Assembly (NCBI RefSeq): GCF_001039355.2
Contig: NW_019774502.1
Location: 293,302-357,301, forward strand
Direction: 5' to 3'
DNA: 64,000 nucleotides
Origin: Lingula anatina
Lineage: Eukaryota; Brachiopoda; Lingulata; Lingulida; Lingulidae
Shown: in pieces, positions 23,208 to 37,041 of the stretch
Layout of the letters: each line of letters starts with the position of its first letter
Numbering within the stretch: the first letter of the stretch is position 1
The notes under the pieces: generated by a model
What the model was told of the DNA's origin: nothing
The model's database searches: none
The model's input: only the letters and a program-made list of their open reading frames with translations
Translations under genes and position numbers: made by a program

Positions 23208-25796
23208 TTTCTATAAATTGTCCAAAAATATTTCATGGTTATTAGGACCTTATATTTACTTCATGATTTTGCTCTCCCCTCCCCCCCCTCTCCACCAGCA
23301 AACTTTAATCATCTTCACTTATACGATTCTGCTCCAATCGCTTCACTTTTTTTAGAATTCATTTAACCTTTTTTTTAATTTTTACGTTATTCTGCGTGCC
23401 GACAGTTGGGAAACAGCCATAACAACGAAAAATTAATAAGGGGTTGTACACTGTAGGAGAAAAGGCGAACAGCAAGACACACAAAAACGGGGTTGGAGGG
23501 GGGGATGCATTATGACCCCGGCCGGTCAGTCGGAGATAGCAGTGCATCACCATATTACAAAAACTGTCATGTTTAACAGTAGCAACTTTTTTGTGCTTCA
23601 GTGGGGTGCCGCAGTTATCAGGTATGCAACGCGTGCAGGTCGCTACGAGTCAACGAGCCCATTATAAAATACAAGTGACACGAACGCTATGCACGACTGG
23701 GTGATACATACAACTCCAGTCTCTTTGTAGAATAAATAATTCTATATTGAATTTAAGCATCAGATACATGTAAACATGTATACTACAGTCACAGTGCATA
23801 TGGCTATGTGATGGGTAACTTCAATTTAACTCAAGTCTCTTGGTAGAATGAATCCTATATTGAAGCTAGGATCCAAGATAGATTGAAGTGACACACCAGT
23901 TAGTCATACAGAGGAATTTATGTATCTCCTTGGCCATACTGCAACTGTGAGTCGTGAGAGATGGAATTAAGGTACACATCGGACGCATACATGACCTACA
24001 TGCATGCTGGTTATAACAACACTGGGCAGTGTTTTACCCTCTACCCGGCCTCGGATGTAATGTACGCTTAAAATTTTCACCAACGCAGGGATGTTTGTCA
24101 TACATTAGCCAGTGAAAAAATCTGTGACCCCGGAAGAGGGTTACCCAGATTGACTTTTCACATGATATTCACAGGATAAGTTTTTAGATAAATAGACGGT
24201 CATTTTACTATCTCTGACTTTGACTACCTGACTATCTAAGGTGTTTTCACTTTTCCCTATAATAGGGGCCTATCTGCCACCCTGGTAGAGGGAAGAAGAG
24301 GGTAGGGTATTTTGTTCTCAAGGGGTGAACTGTGCACGTGGCTATAAGCTGTAATATAAATATAAGCTATAATACTCACGAGCATGCGACGATTTGATAT
24401 CTCTTCTGTTCACACTGCTCTCCCCTCGTGTTGCACCGCTGGCTAATCTCGTGTACCAGGAAAGTGGGCGCATCCGTTACTGAGCAGTTAAGATCCTGTC
24501 ACAGTCACTACCAAAGCCAATGTCTCCGATTCCAACACTACTTATTTGCTTGTCAGTTACTCATAAGCAAGTTGAAAGTCACAAGTACACTTGGCACAAT
24601 CCTTATGTCACCTGCTAGGCAAAAGTAATGCTTTAGGTGCCCTATATGGAAGCGTTCTTGTATCGTCAGCGTGTTGTCTATTGTCAGTGCCCAAGCTTCG
24701 TTCATGCAGTATTTAATTTAACCCAGTGCTACCTAAAAGTCCCTGGTAGAGACGAGGTAGATATATTTGTAACCCCTTGTTGACGGCTTTCACAACGCAC
24801 ATAATAGCCTCATTTGAATATCGTCTCATTCCACTTATCTCGCTGTGAGTTAGACTGCGCTTGGGTGCTGGTGCGCATAGTAGCTTCCGTTTACGGCCTT
24901 TCATGCTTTCATCAATTAATAAATGCATGTATCTATCAAAAATTTAGACAATTAAGATACAATCTAGAGATAATTGCATGCCCCCTCCCCCTTCCCCGCG
25001 TAGGCCTACAGGTGTATAGACAGACAAAAATACGCGGAGACCGTTTTCACATCGTGCCTTGGTAAGGGCATGCTTAATTATTAGTTAATTGGTTTATTTA
25101 TTTTCTCCTTAATATTTCAACTGTGTTGTACTTAATCATATTTCTGAATTAAATTTTGAACATATGCCAGGGAGTCTAAGGTGACAGTTTTTGTGATGCA
25201 TAGATACTGTGGTTGATGGAGCGATCGATCGGACGAAAAATATATCACTTACGCGACGTATTAAAAGATAATGCAACAAAATTGCATTTGGTACAAATTT
25301 GACACGAAAGAACACACAGCCTCAAATAGTTTTATATGTCAAATCGATAAGCGAATTAATTTATGTCGATGGAAAATGTCATTTGTTTCTCATTTGCAAG
25401 ACACTTAAATATATATATATTTAAAACGCATCCTATTTTTGAACTCTTAGCTATTCGAGATTTGCCTAGATTTGCAAATTAAGACAGCGTCGATTAGGAT
25501 ATCAGCTGCAATTTAGATCTTTCAAAATGATTGTGCTAGCTCTCTTGCTCTATATCTCATCTCACACATCTGGCCAAAGCCCCGCATTTAAAACGCATTT
25601 GTGAGACATATTTCAGGTACAATTGTTTCAGGCGCAATATATCTCCGTACCTGAATGCACATATGCATATAACGACCATATGAGACAAATGTGCTATCAG
25701 GGTATTATCCGCGATGAAAGGGCTTAGAGTGACTCAGGTTAAATGTACTATAAAATGGCTAACGTTTTAACACTGGATAAAGAAGGCACCTACATG

Positions 25797-26042
25797 CACA
25801 CACACAGGAGAATAGAAGTGTCATCCCCTGAATCAGAGTAATCAAAGTTATAATGCCTGGTCTACTTATAATGTGACTAATGAGTATAAAACCGCTGTAC
25901 CATGGAATTGTATTGTTGGTCTTTTTGTGAAATCTGATGTTAATAAAATGATACCAGGAGCATATCATTCCACAGTCATTTATCTCCCCTAAAGTATTGG
26001 TGGTTCAGTAGGGGTGACACTTCTATTGTCCAGTGTGTGTAG
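25797..26042 (+). mobile_element. Non-autonomous Tc1 derivative (internally deleted)
   Basis: The left 125 nt (GTGTCATCCCCTGAATCAGA through CCATGGAATTGTATTGTTGG) and the right 120 nt (AATAAAATGATACCAGGAGC through GACACTTCTATTGTCCAGTG) match the two ends of the Tc1 element at 43299-44723. All of the transposase is missing. Both terminal inverted repeats remain, so it could be moved in trans. Confidence 0.88.
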
Positions 26043-26242
26043 ATGTAGTAGAGGCGATTTTTTATTTCCAAATCTGATTTACCCAACTTGGCTGTGTTGT
26101 TTAGTCATGAGGATATTTTCACCCTTGTTCGGGCTTCTATCATCATTGTCGCCCTTATCACTCTGCGTTATCTTGGCCCAGCGCACGCGCAGTTGGGATT
26201 TGTTACTCTCTAACTGAAGTTGCTCCTATATAATTATCTTTC

Positions 26243-29200
26243 ATGGTGTCAGTGAAATGCACCACTATGGGCCGAGTCGTCGTCGTTCTCAGAATATTTG
26301 CACTCTTTGTAGGCTGTCTTGGAATGGGGTTTGCAGGCTCCATCTACGCTTTCAATGCCTATCAATTGGCTGTAAAGCAGACCTTTGATTTACAACAATC
26401 GCAAGGTAAATATATCAATAATAATATTAACACTAATTTGTAAAATATGCATAGCAGTACGCACCCCTCTTAATGTTCCACGACAGCAAATTAAATTTCT
26501 TGTCGGTTTTTCGCGTTTAAATTTATTTCATACAAAAATGTGATATTTTATATAATTGAGGTAGCCCACAGTGACGTGTCTCTTTTCTTTTAGGCTCAGA
26601 GTCAGAAATTGGCCTTAGGCGAAAGGTGGAGGCAACTATATGACTTAAATAGTTTGGCCAACATCAGGCAATAAAACCTGTGTTAGTTCATTAACACGAA
26701 AGTGCCCATTGGTTTGACACAATAGATATTTCTTACGATTTGCCGTATAGTTGCAATATCATTATTTAAGTGGACTTACACTGATATGCTTTTTTTTAGT
26801 CAACGGAATCAAATGTCACAAAGTTAAAACAAACAGCGATTTTTTTTCTTTCCGAAGATGTATCAGATCTGTAAGAATATATTATGAAAACCTACAATTC
26901 AGAGACAACATTTCCCAATTGAGCTGACAGTTTAGGCACTTATTTACCATCCTTCAACCTATCTTTGGTCTCATTCCCACAGACACCATCGGTCTACGTA
27001 AATCGATCCAACTCCGCGGTCCCTCTCGCCGAGTGCAATCAGATCAAATGACTGACACGCCTCCTCCCGGGGTTGAGTGAACCACAGAGAAACCGGTAAT
27101 TATACGAGTATGTTGGAAACAAGGGGAAGAGTGTCAAGTAGTTAAGCTGATTGCACTCGGCGAGAGAGGCCACAGAGTTGGATCTGTCCTATGGACATGG
27201 GGTAGTTTGGCAGTCGCTAGTGATGACATGATAGGCGATATAGTTGTTGACACAGCGTTGGTTAATAATTGTTGAAGATAATTCTCAATATTTATCATCA
27301 GTCCTCGTTGTACTGAGAGGTACCTCCTCCACTGAACAATATATGCCGATGGCGTGGTCGGTTAATCATTGATTTGAAGAATGAGATATATCTCCCATAA
27401 ACCTCTATGATTCACACCATGTAACAGGTGTACTGGGTATAACATACAGTTTCTCAAAAACAATCTTTTTTACTAGAGAGCAGGTTATCAGTTTGTTGCC
27501 AAACGCCAGGTTTCCTTCGGAGGTTTCCCTGGATACCCTATGTTTATAAAAATAATGTTTATTTTACAACCAAAAGTGGAATGGTACATTTATAATACAA
27601 AAAGTATTATTCTGAAGCAAACATTAGCCTAAATATTTTTTTTACATTTTCTAAAACACATTACATTAGCATTAAATTTTTTGGATGAATTGGTAAAAAA
27701 TTTATTTGCTTAATAGTTGACAATGTTCAGGGACTAAAAGTCTTTGAGGCTCTCACTGTTGTCAGTTTTTGACACTTTAAATATCTGGGCACTTCGTGGC
27801 TTAGAAAGCTGTTCACACTGTGTTTGTATAAGGTAGTGGTATGATGGATGAACATTTAATGTGGATATATGTCAATAAATAAAGAACTTCTAAATGATAA
27901 AGAGTGATAAGTCAAAATAAATAAATAATTGAACAAATAAGTAATTGAAGAAGAAATAGAAGACAGAAAAACACCTTTAAGTAACGCAAGAAGCTAGATT
28001 TTGCTCTGATGGCGACTACCATACTTATAATAAGGCGAATGCTTTAGAAGTTTTGAAACGATATGGGATTTCAATCACTTCTTTTATTGCAGTGGACTTG
28101 GTGGCGTCCATGGGTAACATAGGGATATCAGTCGGATTTCCGGCTGGTTACTGTGCGGAACGATTTGGCGGACGTGTGGCCTCATTCGTAGCTCTTATTC
28201 TCACAGTTGGGTCCTTCACCTTAATATGGTCGACCACCCAAATGGTTGCATTCTACATCCATTCTTATTGGCTACTTTATATTTACTTTCTTTTAGCTGG
28301 TAAGTCTTTCAGGGGAATTTAAATTATTGGAGTATACAATAACTAACGATGCAGTCTGTTGGCAATTTGCGTATTTGTACGTTAGGATTTCTCTCTAAAA
28401 ATTGATTCAATCTTTTTTTATCAGTTTTTGTAATGTTTTTTCAATGGAACTTTGTTTGTTGTAGAGTCTGCCAATGTAAATTAAATGTGTGAATTACAAT
28501 GGTTCGATCATCTGACCGCCTTTGATATTTTTCTATACATCATTTGTTTTACTTTTGTGGACGTAATGGCCTCTCTCTCCAGACGCCATAAACACTTACA
28601 TGATTTTGAACTTATTTTCAACAGGATTTGGCGCAATATTCTCATACATGGCCGCTATGATTACGAACATCAACAATTTCTCCAAAAAGCACCGAGGAAC
28701 CGTCATAGGGATTCTAGACGCCTCATTTAGTGGTGGACCTGCTGCCGTTTCTGCGATTTACGGAGCTTTCTTCATGAACGGTCATACACACGGCGACGAA
28801 GACGAACAAGATTTACCGGGTTTTTTTCTTTTCTCAGCCATAGGATTTGGCGTGGCTAGCATTTTGGGCGTCCTGACACTAGGGAATTTCCCACCGGAAA
28901 CGGAAATAGGGGGAGAGGATCACGTGCATGGTGGATTTAAACATGGAGGAGGAAAGGAAGATGATCGTAGTGGACTTATAGATGGAGAAGGAAAAGGAGA
29001 TGATAAAAGTTTGAGTTGGCAACTGAAGCGACCAGAAACTGCAGATGATGAAACGGAATCGAAACCGAGCCTGGAAGCGGAAGCGAAAAGTACCGAGCCA
29101 GAAACGGTAGACAAGACGGGACTTGCACTTCTACGGGATTGGGATTTTCATTATTTATTCTGGAATTTCATATTTTGTGCCGGCCTGCAGCTCATGGTAC

Positions 29201-29838
29201 AGGCGAACCTTACAAGTTATTTACAGTCGTTCCATTTTGAAAAATTCAGCACTATTATCACGACCCTGAGTTTTGCCATTGGGACCGTCTCAAAATTCAT
29301 CATCGGTTTCGTCACGGATTTACTAGTTAATCGGGTCCCGCGTGTCTTATTTCTTTTAATAGCAAATATAATGCAGACAGGAATCTTAATAATTAGCATA
29401 TTTTACGCAGATCAGTTTTATTGGCTAGTAATTATGACACTGGGAGTTGGCTTGGCCAATGGCACTTTGTACTGCCTCACCCCGACAATTCTCAGTGAAC
29501 TATTTGGGGTGAAACATTTCGGTCTCAACTGGGGCTGTATACTTATGGGCAATGGATTTGGCGGTCTGGGAGCGCAGTATCTATTTGGGGCAATTTACGA
29601 CTATTACGGCTACCGCAAGGCGGACGGAGAAACAGAGTGTTTCGGTCTTCATTGTTTTCAGTTGAGTTTTGTATTGGTGGCGGTGCTCAGTGGCTGTGCG
29701 TCGCTTTTTAATGCTGCTCTGTTAGAAAGATCGTGCAGGCGCCGCTCGCATCGACGGCTTGCAGTTACTAAATCCAACGGTGAGAATTTTTTGACTGAGG
29801 GACGTGGACAGATCCAATGTGCACCAGAAACCTCATGA
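26243..29838 (+). CDS. Nodulin-like (NFD4-type) MFS transporter, paralog 2
   Basis: Three exons: 26243-26405, 28093-28299 and 28625-29838, both introns in phase 1, encoding 527 aa. Exon 2 is exactly 207 nt, as in the paralog at 19090-21378, and exon structure and motifs match throughout: VGCLGMGFAGSIYAFNAYQL, ASMGNIGISVGFPAGYCAER, FGAIFSYMAAMITNINNF, HRGTVIGILDASFSGG. The cytosolic loop between halves is much longer here (about residues 220-290), rich in Gly/Asp/Glu/Lys. The C-terminal half ends with LNWGCILMGNGFGGLGAQYL and a basic tail. It is a predicted membrane carrier of unknown substrate. A second in-frame ATG at 26267 (MGRVVVVLRI) would also give a complete protein; which is used cannot be decided. 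Intron 1 contains a MITE at 26975-27205. Confidence 0.87.
26975..27205. mobile_element. MITE copy 5 in intron 1 of MFS paralog 2
   Basis: It starts near CATTCCCACAGACACCATCG with ATCGATCCAACTCCGCGG. It ends with CACAGAGTTGGATCTGTCC and CTATGGACATGGGG. The arms also share GCCGAGTGCAATCAG and its complement CTGATTGCACTCGGC. It is non-coding and about 230 nt. Confidence 0.75.
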
Positions 29839-30830
29839 TAACAAACACCGAACCAGGTAAAATCTACGACCGAAATTAGCCGGTTTGAAGGGGCTTTTTC
29901 TTTTTGAAAGCTTTGATTTTTTGTCTGTTGGATACTGGTCGGTTTTGAACCTTTTTTGATTTCTTGCTGGTAGCATCTGACTTTGGCCAAAAAAGGAACG
30001 TCTGCTCAGAAGGTTGTCATATTATTATCAGACCTCTCAGGCCCCTCGTATACACCATATATATATATTCTGTTTTGCACAAGGATCCCAAAACTTTCGA
30101 ATTTCTCGTCCTTATTTGAATTAGCGCAAAAGCCTTTTTCTTTAACTAGTCGTATTACCTTACCCAATTAGCAGTACATCATTATTTGAACATTTTCAGA
30201 AAAAAACTTGCATTCACAAAATTTTATATTTAAAAGTAAAGTTTGGTTCCTGTGTACAGCACTCCACTGCGTCACAGCGCACTTAACAATACCGACAATA
30301 GGTGGCACCACTGTATTCGGTCCATCTAACTTTGGTGTACATGCTCTGGGTGTTGACGTAACTTCCCGGTGAGAGAGGTAGAGCCTAACTGCTGTACGAG
30401 GCGCCAAAAGCTAGCATACGAACAATATATTCCACTACATTTCTTTATTGTCATGATGTAAGCTGTAATAAGTTAAATTATCAAGCGCCATACAGTGTAG
30501 GAATATCCTTTCAAAATTTTGTTTGTTCCTGTACAGATGAAAATAAAAATATGGATAGACGTATAATTACACTGCAATATATATTTATGTGGGCGTAAAG
30601 CTCACAAATAATACCAGTACAAACAGGTGGAATATGAGGTTGGATTCACTTCATTTCCTCAAGTCACAACAAAACATATCTCTCTTCTAACTTGTGTCGC
30701 CACCGCGATCGTGTTGCTAGACTGTAGGCGTGTGTGTAGCGGTCTGCAGGCATTTAAGCATCTACGAACAATGACTGTGAGTGATGGCAAATCGCACACA
30801 TAAGTCTTTTCCAGTACTTATAATTTCATT
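29839..30830. other. Intergenic between convergent genes
   Basis: It contains the 3' UTRs of MFS paralog 2 (+) and the 7TM receptor (-). No gene or repeat recognised. Confidence 0.4.
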
Positions 30831-33800
30831 TTAGATGCGAGATGTTGCAATGCTAACTTCAGTTTCGGTGCCTTTTTCATGAACGCTGGTGTTGGAGGCA
30901 TGTGAATGGTTATGGTTTGTGCTCAATGTAACGCCATCAGTCGATTGACTCATACGACTTTCGCAGTTTTCACCTCTGCGTCTCTCACGTTGACTCAGAC
31001 GTCGGCAATATACCTTCTTCAGATCTCTGATAACAAGCCTTGTGCAGACAGTTGACAAGAAGACGAAGAAGCCGTCCGATGCCGCCAATACCGCGAAAAA
31101 GTATTCGGCTATTTCGTTTTGGGTTCCTCCAGCAATAAGACCTAGCGCCCAAGTGGAGCCAGTCAAAGCTAACAGCTTCACATACATACAGAAGTTGTGG
31201 CCCGAGGAATTCTTATTCAGTTTTTTAGATGAATCTTTAATGGCACTGTATATCGATATGGAGCACAAGACATATAGGATGACATTGACTACAATGATAA
31301 CAGCCAGAGGGGCAACGAAAAACAGGATTAAAGGGTATTTTTGCGTGAACCAGCACGGGCCCAATCCAAAACCAGGACGGAAAGTGCTGTCTAAGCCAAG
31401 GTCGGCAAAATCAAAGACCACGCTCGAGACTACAATGAGAGTAGGCATTCCAAGGGCGTAAATTCCGTATATAGCAGCCCTGAAACCATTATGACTTCGA
31501 CCATTTATGGATGTTAAGGATTGGCCATGGAAACGCCTCCACATATCGATAGCGATGACATTCATCCAGAAAAATGAGGTCAAGGTCGACCAGTGAAGCA
31601 GGAGGGCAATTGGGACGCACGCTTCATAAATACCCACTAAGGGTGGACCTAGGAGGAACGAAAGTTTGGACAAGAACATCGCCAGGCTGAGACAAAACTG
31701 AAGTTTTCCTGGAAAAGTTTGGAATGTTTTCACAACTCCTTGCAAGCAAATTCTACCAAGGAGACTCGCCATGGATACACATAAACAAACGATGGTAAGA
31801 ATCCCCTTTTCTGTAGTAATCCGACCTCTGTATGACGTCCCATTTACATGGTGGTGCGTCCCTTGATTGTATTTTAAAAGCTTTTCAGCACAGAATAGCA
31901 AGCTGCTGTTTTCTACTACAAATTCGTCTGGCTGTAAGACCAAGCCGTTTGATAAAAGTGCAGAACCGTTCTGCCAAAGAGCAAAATCAGAGTTATCTAG
32001 TGAAAGTTTTGGACACATTTCATCCTGACTCAAATCATTTTGTGCTTTGTTTCCGGCGTCGGTGTAAATTTCAGTGCAATTAATACTGACGTTTTCAAGA
32101 GATGTGTTTTCAAAGAGATTAGCATTCTCGGAGCTAGCTGCCAGATAAATGTTCATAAGCACGCTACCATTGGTTTGAATTTGATTGCAAAATTTGTCTT
32201 TTCCAGTATCCGGTGTCATCACGTGGAATGAACATGACATCGAGAACGGTATGTCTTCGAATGCCCTTTTTCCAGTGTCGTCATCTCCATAGACCCAAGA
32301 CACGTTGCCATAGACATCAATTCTAGTTTCAATCACCTTTTGCAGTCGACTTCCTATTTTCTCTAACATTTCGCTAACTTCCATATCGAAGGTAGAAGAT
32401 GGGGGTCTCGTGATTATTCCAAGAAATATCACGTTGATCCGAATCAGACGTGCCTTTGGCACACAATCCCTGTCTCGTAGCTCGTACTCCCTGGGGCACT
32501 GCAAGGCCAGACAGCGTTCATCACCTTTTGCGGTCAAGGTCACGGCGGTATTGACGTCACAGGAAAACGTCCCCTTGTCCTCGCGCGTCTGGGTTTTAAG
32601 ATCGACTTCAACGACCCCTACATGAAGTCCACCCTTGGGACTGAAATCCATTAAGATTGTATAGGAAAAGCCTGGAATAATGCTCCCCTCAGCAAATGCA
32701 GATAGCTCGTCCTTTGATTTAGGCCATTCACGGATGTATTCATATTGGGCCCCATTGCACATAGCGCAATACGGGTTGTTGTATATGTATTCACCGGGGA
32801 TCAGGGAAAGTTGTGTGTCCTTCACGAGTCTCGTGTACTTCCGACAGTTTTCGACAAGGTCCGGGTTTGAGGAGCACGCTGACGAACACGTTCCCTTTGC
32901 TTGGTCATGGCAACGACGCTCAGGGAAAGGCGGCGGGGAACGGACGCTGAGATGGCAGAGGGACAGTAAGTCGTCTGCAAAATTATGTCTTGAAAGATTG
33001 GCCCTGATATCCGTGCGGTTTGTGCACTCGAAAGAGGTAGTCCAGAACGTCACGTTATTTGCCCGGTTACACACGGCACAGAAAACATTCTTGAAGTGCA
33101 ACCCGGTGCGGTTGTCGTAAACGGGGATCCTGTAAGTTAGATCTGTGCTGTTCTCGCTGGGAGATAAGCAAGCCTCTATCACTGTCCCCACGTGGTAGTC
33201 CTCTGCACATTTCGCACCAAACAGCAGTCTACGGTCCACGCACATAGGGTCCCCCACATCAAACGACGGTTGCAACAGTTCAGAGCAGTGACGGTCGAAA
33301 TCTATACAGCAGTCCCCATACATATGACAAAGGTCGTCGCAGGAGCACAGGTGTTCATTCGCCTTAGCGCCGAACTTGGCTACATCAGTGCAACGGTTTT
33401 TGCAAGACCACTTAGGCTCTGGCTGGCCATTGAGGGAAGGAATCGATCCTGGCTGACAGTAATATTCAGTTGTGCCGTTTACATTAACGCTCGATAACGG
33501 AGTGGTTCCTGTACCTTTGGTGCTATACGGGTCGCTGGGCAACGGGTCAAAAGAGCCATTTGGAACACGGCTTCCCCCAACATGCATATCAGGTCCCGAA
33601 TGTTGACTTTCCGATTGGTTGAATGGAGAAGTGATTGCGATTGCACCAGACCGGACCGCTGTTGACACGGGACTGGGACCTCTTTGAAGGCTCTCTGGTG
33701 AAGGTGTTGTCTCGTTTAAAGCTGATGGTGGATGGGATGAGTTCAGAATGTCGTCATCATCTAAGTCCTGCACGTTGTGGTTGGGTGTCATTTCATTTAG

Positions 33801-34307
33801 TGGTCCTTCGGGCAACTGTCCTGTTTCAGAGACAGTGTTGGAATTGATAAAAACCTTATGGTATTTATAATTTTTCTTCGAAATTAAAATAAATCAAAAG
33901 CAATGATTTGATAATAAAATATATAACAATTAACGTTTTAAACACTGTTAATAAGCTGGAGTATTGAATGATTTTATAACGATCTTAAGAAAATTATGTC
34001 TAGTAAAAGGAACTATGTAGATGGTGTTTTTTTTTTATTTGAAGGCATTGAAATACTACTCTTTACAGATGCACATTAAGTCAACACGCACGCATAGCCG
34101 TGCACGCGTTTATCATGTCATCTTCTAAATTTTGACAAATTTGACAGATAAGCGTTCCTTAAATAATCTAAGCAAAATTACAACATCAACGCAGTGTGAA
34201 GGTGTGTTGATAACCATTACTAATATCTACGTACCTGAACTAATGGCACTAAACCCATCAACAGTGCTGACAACGACAAGAATGGTGCAAAAGACCCATG
34301 CCTCCAT
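30831..34307 (-). CDS. Somatomedin-B, methuselah-like 7TM receptor (secretin/adhesion superfamily)
   Basis: Two exons: 34307-34235 (signal peptide, MEAWVFCTILVVVSTVDGFS) and 33820-30831, joined in phase 1, 1020 aa. After an acidic Ser/Thr/Pro/Asn-rich stretch (about 27-140, many N-x-S/T sites), a somatomedin-B domain lies at about 163-204 with its eight cysteines, including CSCDDLCHMYGDCCIDF. Two Cys modules with a CAxCN signature follow (NVFCAVCNRANN and NNPYCAMCNGAQ). The membrane part is at about 690-950: ILTIVCLCVSMASLLG in TM1, TSFFWMNVIAIDMWR in TM3, GSTWALGLIAGG in TM6. It ends in a Ser-rich cytoplasmic tail. No GPS cleavage motif (HL|T/S) is visible before TM1, which fits methuselah-like rather than classical adhesion receptors. 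It is probably a plasma-membrane receptor; ligand unknown. Confidence 0.88.
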
Positions 34308-35654
34308 GGTGTACAAGTCTGAAAAATCCTTTAATTAAGTCATCCAAAATATTATTATTATCATTTTTTAATTTGGCCCTTGTTACTTTACATGGAAAGA
34401 CAAAATTGCCTATAATATATCTAAAGTGTCGATATATCTGTCGTGAAGAAAACACTTTTCTTGCATTTACTTCCCAGAAAAATCACTATCACACCTATCC
34501 CAAATTGTACAAAGCGATAGCCATTTTATAGCAACGTTAGTTTTTTCCTAGAGCAACTGATAAACATGAACATCTACAATGGGTAGGAACCCACCTGCTT
34601 TAAACTCTCAATTACACTTTACAGTCCGTTGTGAATGTTTCACGCGAATAAAAACGCTCCGATGTGTTTTTAATCCTGCCACTAGCTCTAGTGTGATCGC
34701 TGAAACTACTTCCCAAAGCACTGTCGTGTTGGTCTTTTATATAATAACGATTTAATTATCTATCCCCGTGTCCGGTAAAACCGTATTATTGATAATAAAG
34801 CACTACTAATTGACGAAGCTAATTGCATCAGGCTTTTAGGAATCTGGTTTCTGTGGGTGAAACTTCCTCCGGTGATGGGTAATAACAGAGCCTGGTTCAT
34901 TAAAAACGTTGCGAATCAATCAAACTACATTTGACGGATTGACCAAGATACATGAACAAATAAAAAATGAAGTTAATTGGGTAGATTACATGCAAATATA
35001 CAACCTCAGGGAATAAGTGGACCTTTGGATTTCTCTTGTTTGGGGACATATTTGTACAATGACACGGTTATTCATCAGAAACAGTCTTCACATTAATACT
35101 CTATCAACGCGATCCCCTCAATCAATTTAAGTTAGAAGATACATGTATCACGTACCAGACTAGTCTACCAGACATTAAGTACATTCTCTGAAAACATTCC
35201 TTATTATGCTGAAAGTTGTCAGCACATGTTTTCCTGCGTAAGCCTGTTGGCATTTTTCTCTTATGAAATCGTAATGGACAGATTATAAATCCACTTTCGC
35301 TTACATGTAGTAGCAATGCGCCTGAACAATTGACGACAAAATTTAGGTGGGCTTATTCATTTCGATCAATTTATCAACCTTCGTTTAACGGATTCTGCAT
35401 TAAAGTAACAAATATGTTAATGAACATAACTGGTATTTTTTGGATGTCTTGTGGGCGCCTTAATTGCAAACGTTTGCAATTGAATGTCTGTTTTCTGGAA
35501 TAATCCTTCATGGACCTGTCTTCTCTTCTGCCCTGTGTTGTAGACGGGGATCACATGACTGATAGTTAGAGCTCGAGATTATTTACTTTTACTTCTGAGA
35601 GTTGAAACTATACGGAGTTTTGTTGAAGTTGTTCTGACAGCTCCCTTTATATAA

Positions 35655-35682
35655 TTTATTATTATTATTATTATTATTATTA
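35655..35682. repeat. (ATT)n microsatellite
   Basis: About nine ATT units. Confidence 0.9.
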
Positions 35683-36668
35683 TAATTATAGTTGTTGTGA
35701 ATCGTGACTTGCATGAATATACGTTCAAAATAATGCCTAATGAATAATTTATTTGAAACACCCGCGTTTCTACAGTAGCAAGTAAATATAGCTTAAATTG
35801 TTATATTCTTTCTTTTATCGATCAAACGTACAAGCTTATTTGCGCCTTATTTCTGTCAAAGAATATCTCTGTAAGAAAATGCCAATTATGTTGTGTAGAA
35901 CATACTTAAGCGCTTTTGTTTATCGGGTACCTTCATAACCCACTCAATATTTTAATCTTATCTAAGAAGTTAAACACACGTTCAACCATACTTAATATCT
36001 GATGAAACCTGTTCAGAATCATTAATTTCTTTTGTCAGTACGTGAAATTTCTATTGTAATGGCACACTTGGTTGCATGGACGTCTTACAGGGTCAGATAT
36101 GCTTTTGGCAACCATCGTGGAAAATGGCCATAATACATATTTGTCCCGTTTTCAAAACCACTTGTATATGACAGCAGCTCGTCCAAAGACCGTGCCCATC
36201 GCCCCGAAATTGCACAAGCATAAACTGCACAACTTTGCATATATCTCTGAACTTGATAGAAAAAACTGAAATTTCCCCAATTTCTTCAACACTTGAGACT
36301 CTCTCCGGCTTGCCTCAATCCATCTACAGGTCTTAAAACGATTCAGTACAGAATGCAAGAAAGTGCAACATTTATTGAATTTTCATAAGATAGAAACATG
36401 CAGAAAATCAAGGTATTCAGTTGGACATTGAACTACAGATAACATTAGTGTTGACTCAGGACGACGCTGTCCTGTTCTGAATCTCGTAGAATTGCCTAAT
36501 TTTGAAAACCTGCTACCAACAGCTCTTCCCTACAGTCCAATAGGATTTCCATAACATGTAGATTACACAACAAGCAGCAGCTTGACACTTAACAAATGCC
36601 AACTCACTAAACCAGTTTTTAAGCAGAATTGATAGTTCAGAATATTCGACATCGAATCATTAATCTAC

Positions 36669-36688
36669 TGTGTGTGTGTGTGTGTGTG
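36669..36688. repeat. (TG)n microsatellite
   Basis: Ten TG units. Confidence 0.9.
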
Positions 36689-37041
36689 CGTGCTAATCAA
36701 GCGGTGTTAAAACATCCTTTCTATCTTGTTAACTTACAGTGTGAAATACGACAACGATGGATGCCGTCATTTTCATGTGTGCATCATGTAATACTGCACT
36801 TTCATTCAAGAATCAAATATCTCTGAATGTTTTAGTAGATTTGTATTACAAGTGTAATCGACAACTTTTTGATTTTAGAATAAATGTAATGCAAAACATC
36901 AAAATGGGAAAGAACGTCTCACATATTCTGTCTTTATAGTCTTGTTATCACTTTTCTCATAATTGTTAATTGTATTGCGAATCTAGCTTTTTTTTTCAAA
37001 TTCTCTGATTTCGAAACAAAATAGAAAGAAGAAAAAGATTT

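Larger units (their letters stand above)
21379..26242. other. Divergent intergenic region between the two MFS paralogs
   Basis: 4.9 kb without a supported gene. It holds a (GT)n(GA)n tract at 23159-23207, several poly-C or poly-G runs, and a non-autonomous Tc1 derivative at 25797-26042 only about 200 nt upstream of the second paralog's ATG. Short frames here have no domains. Promoters of both genes must lie here, but no core element is clear. Confidence 0.4.
34308..37041. other. Intergenic, no gene seen
   Basis: It begins with the receptor's upstream region. Microsatellites lie at 35655-35682 (ATT) and 36669-36688 (TG). No convincing exon, RNA gene or transposon was recognised. Confidence 0.4.
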
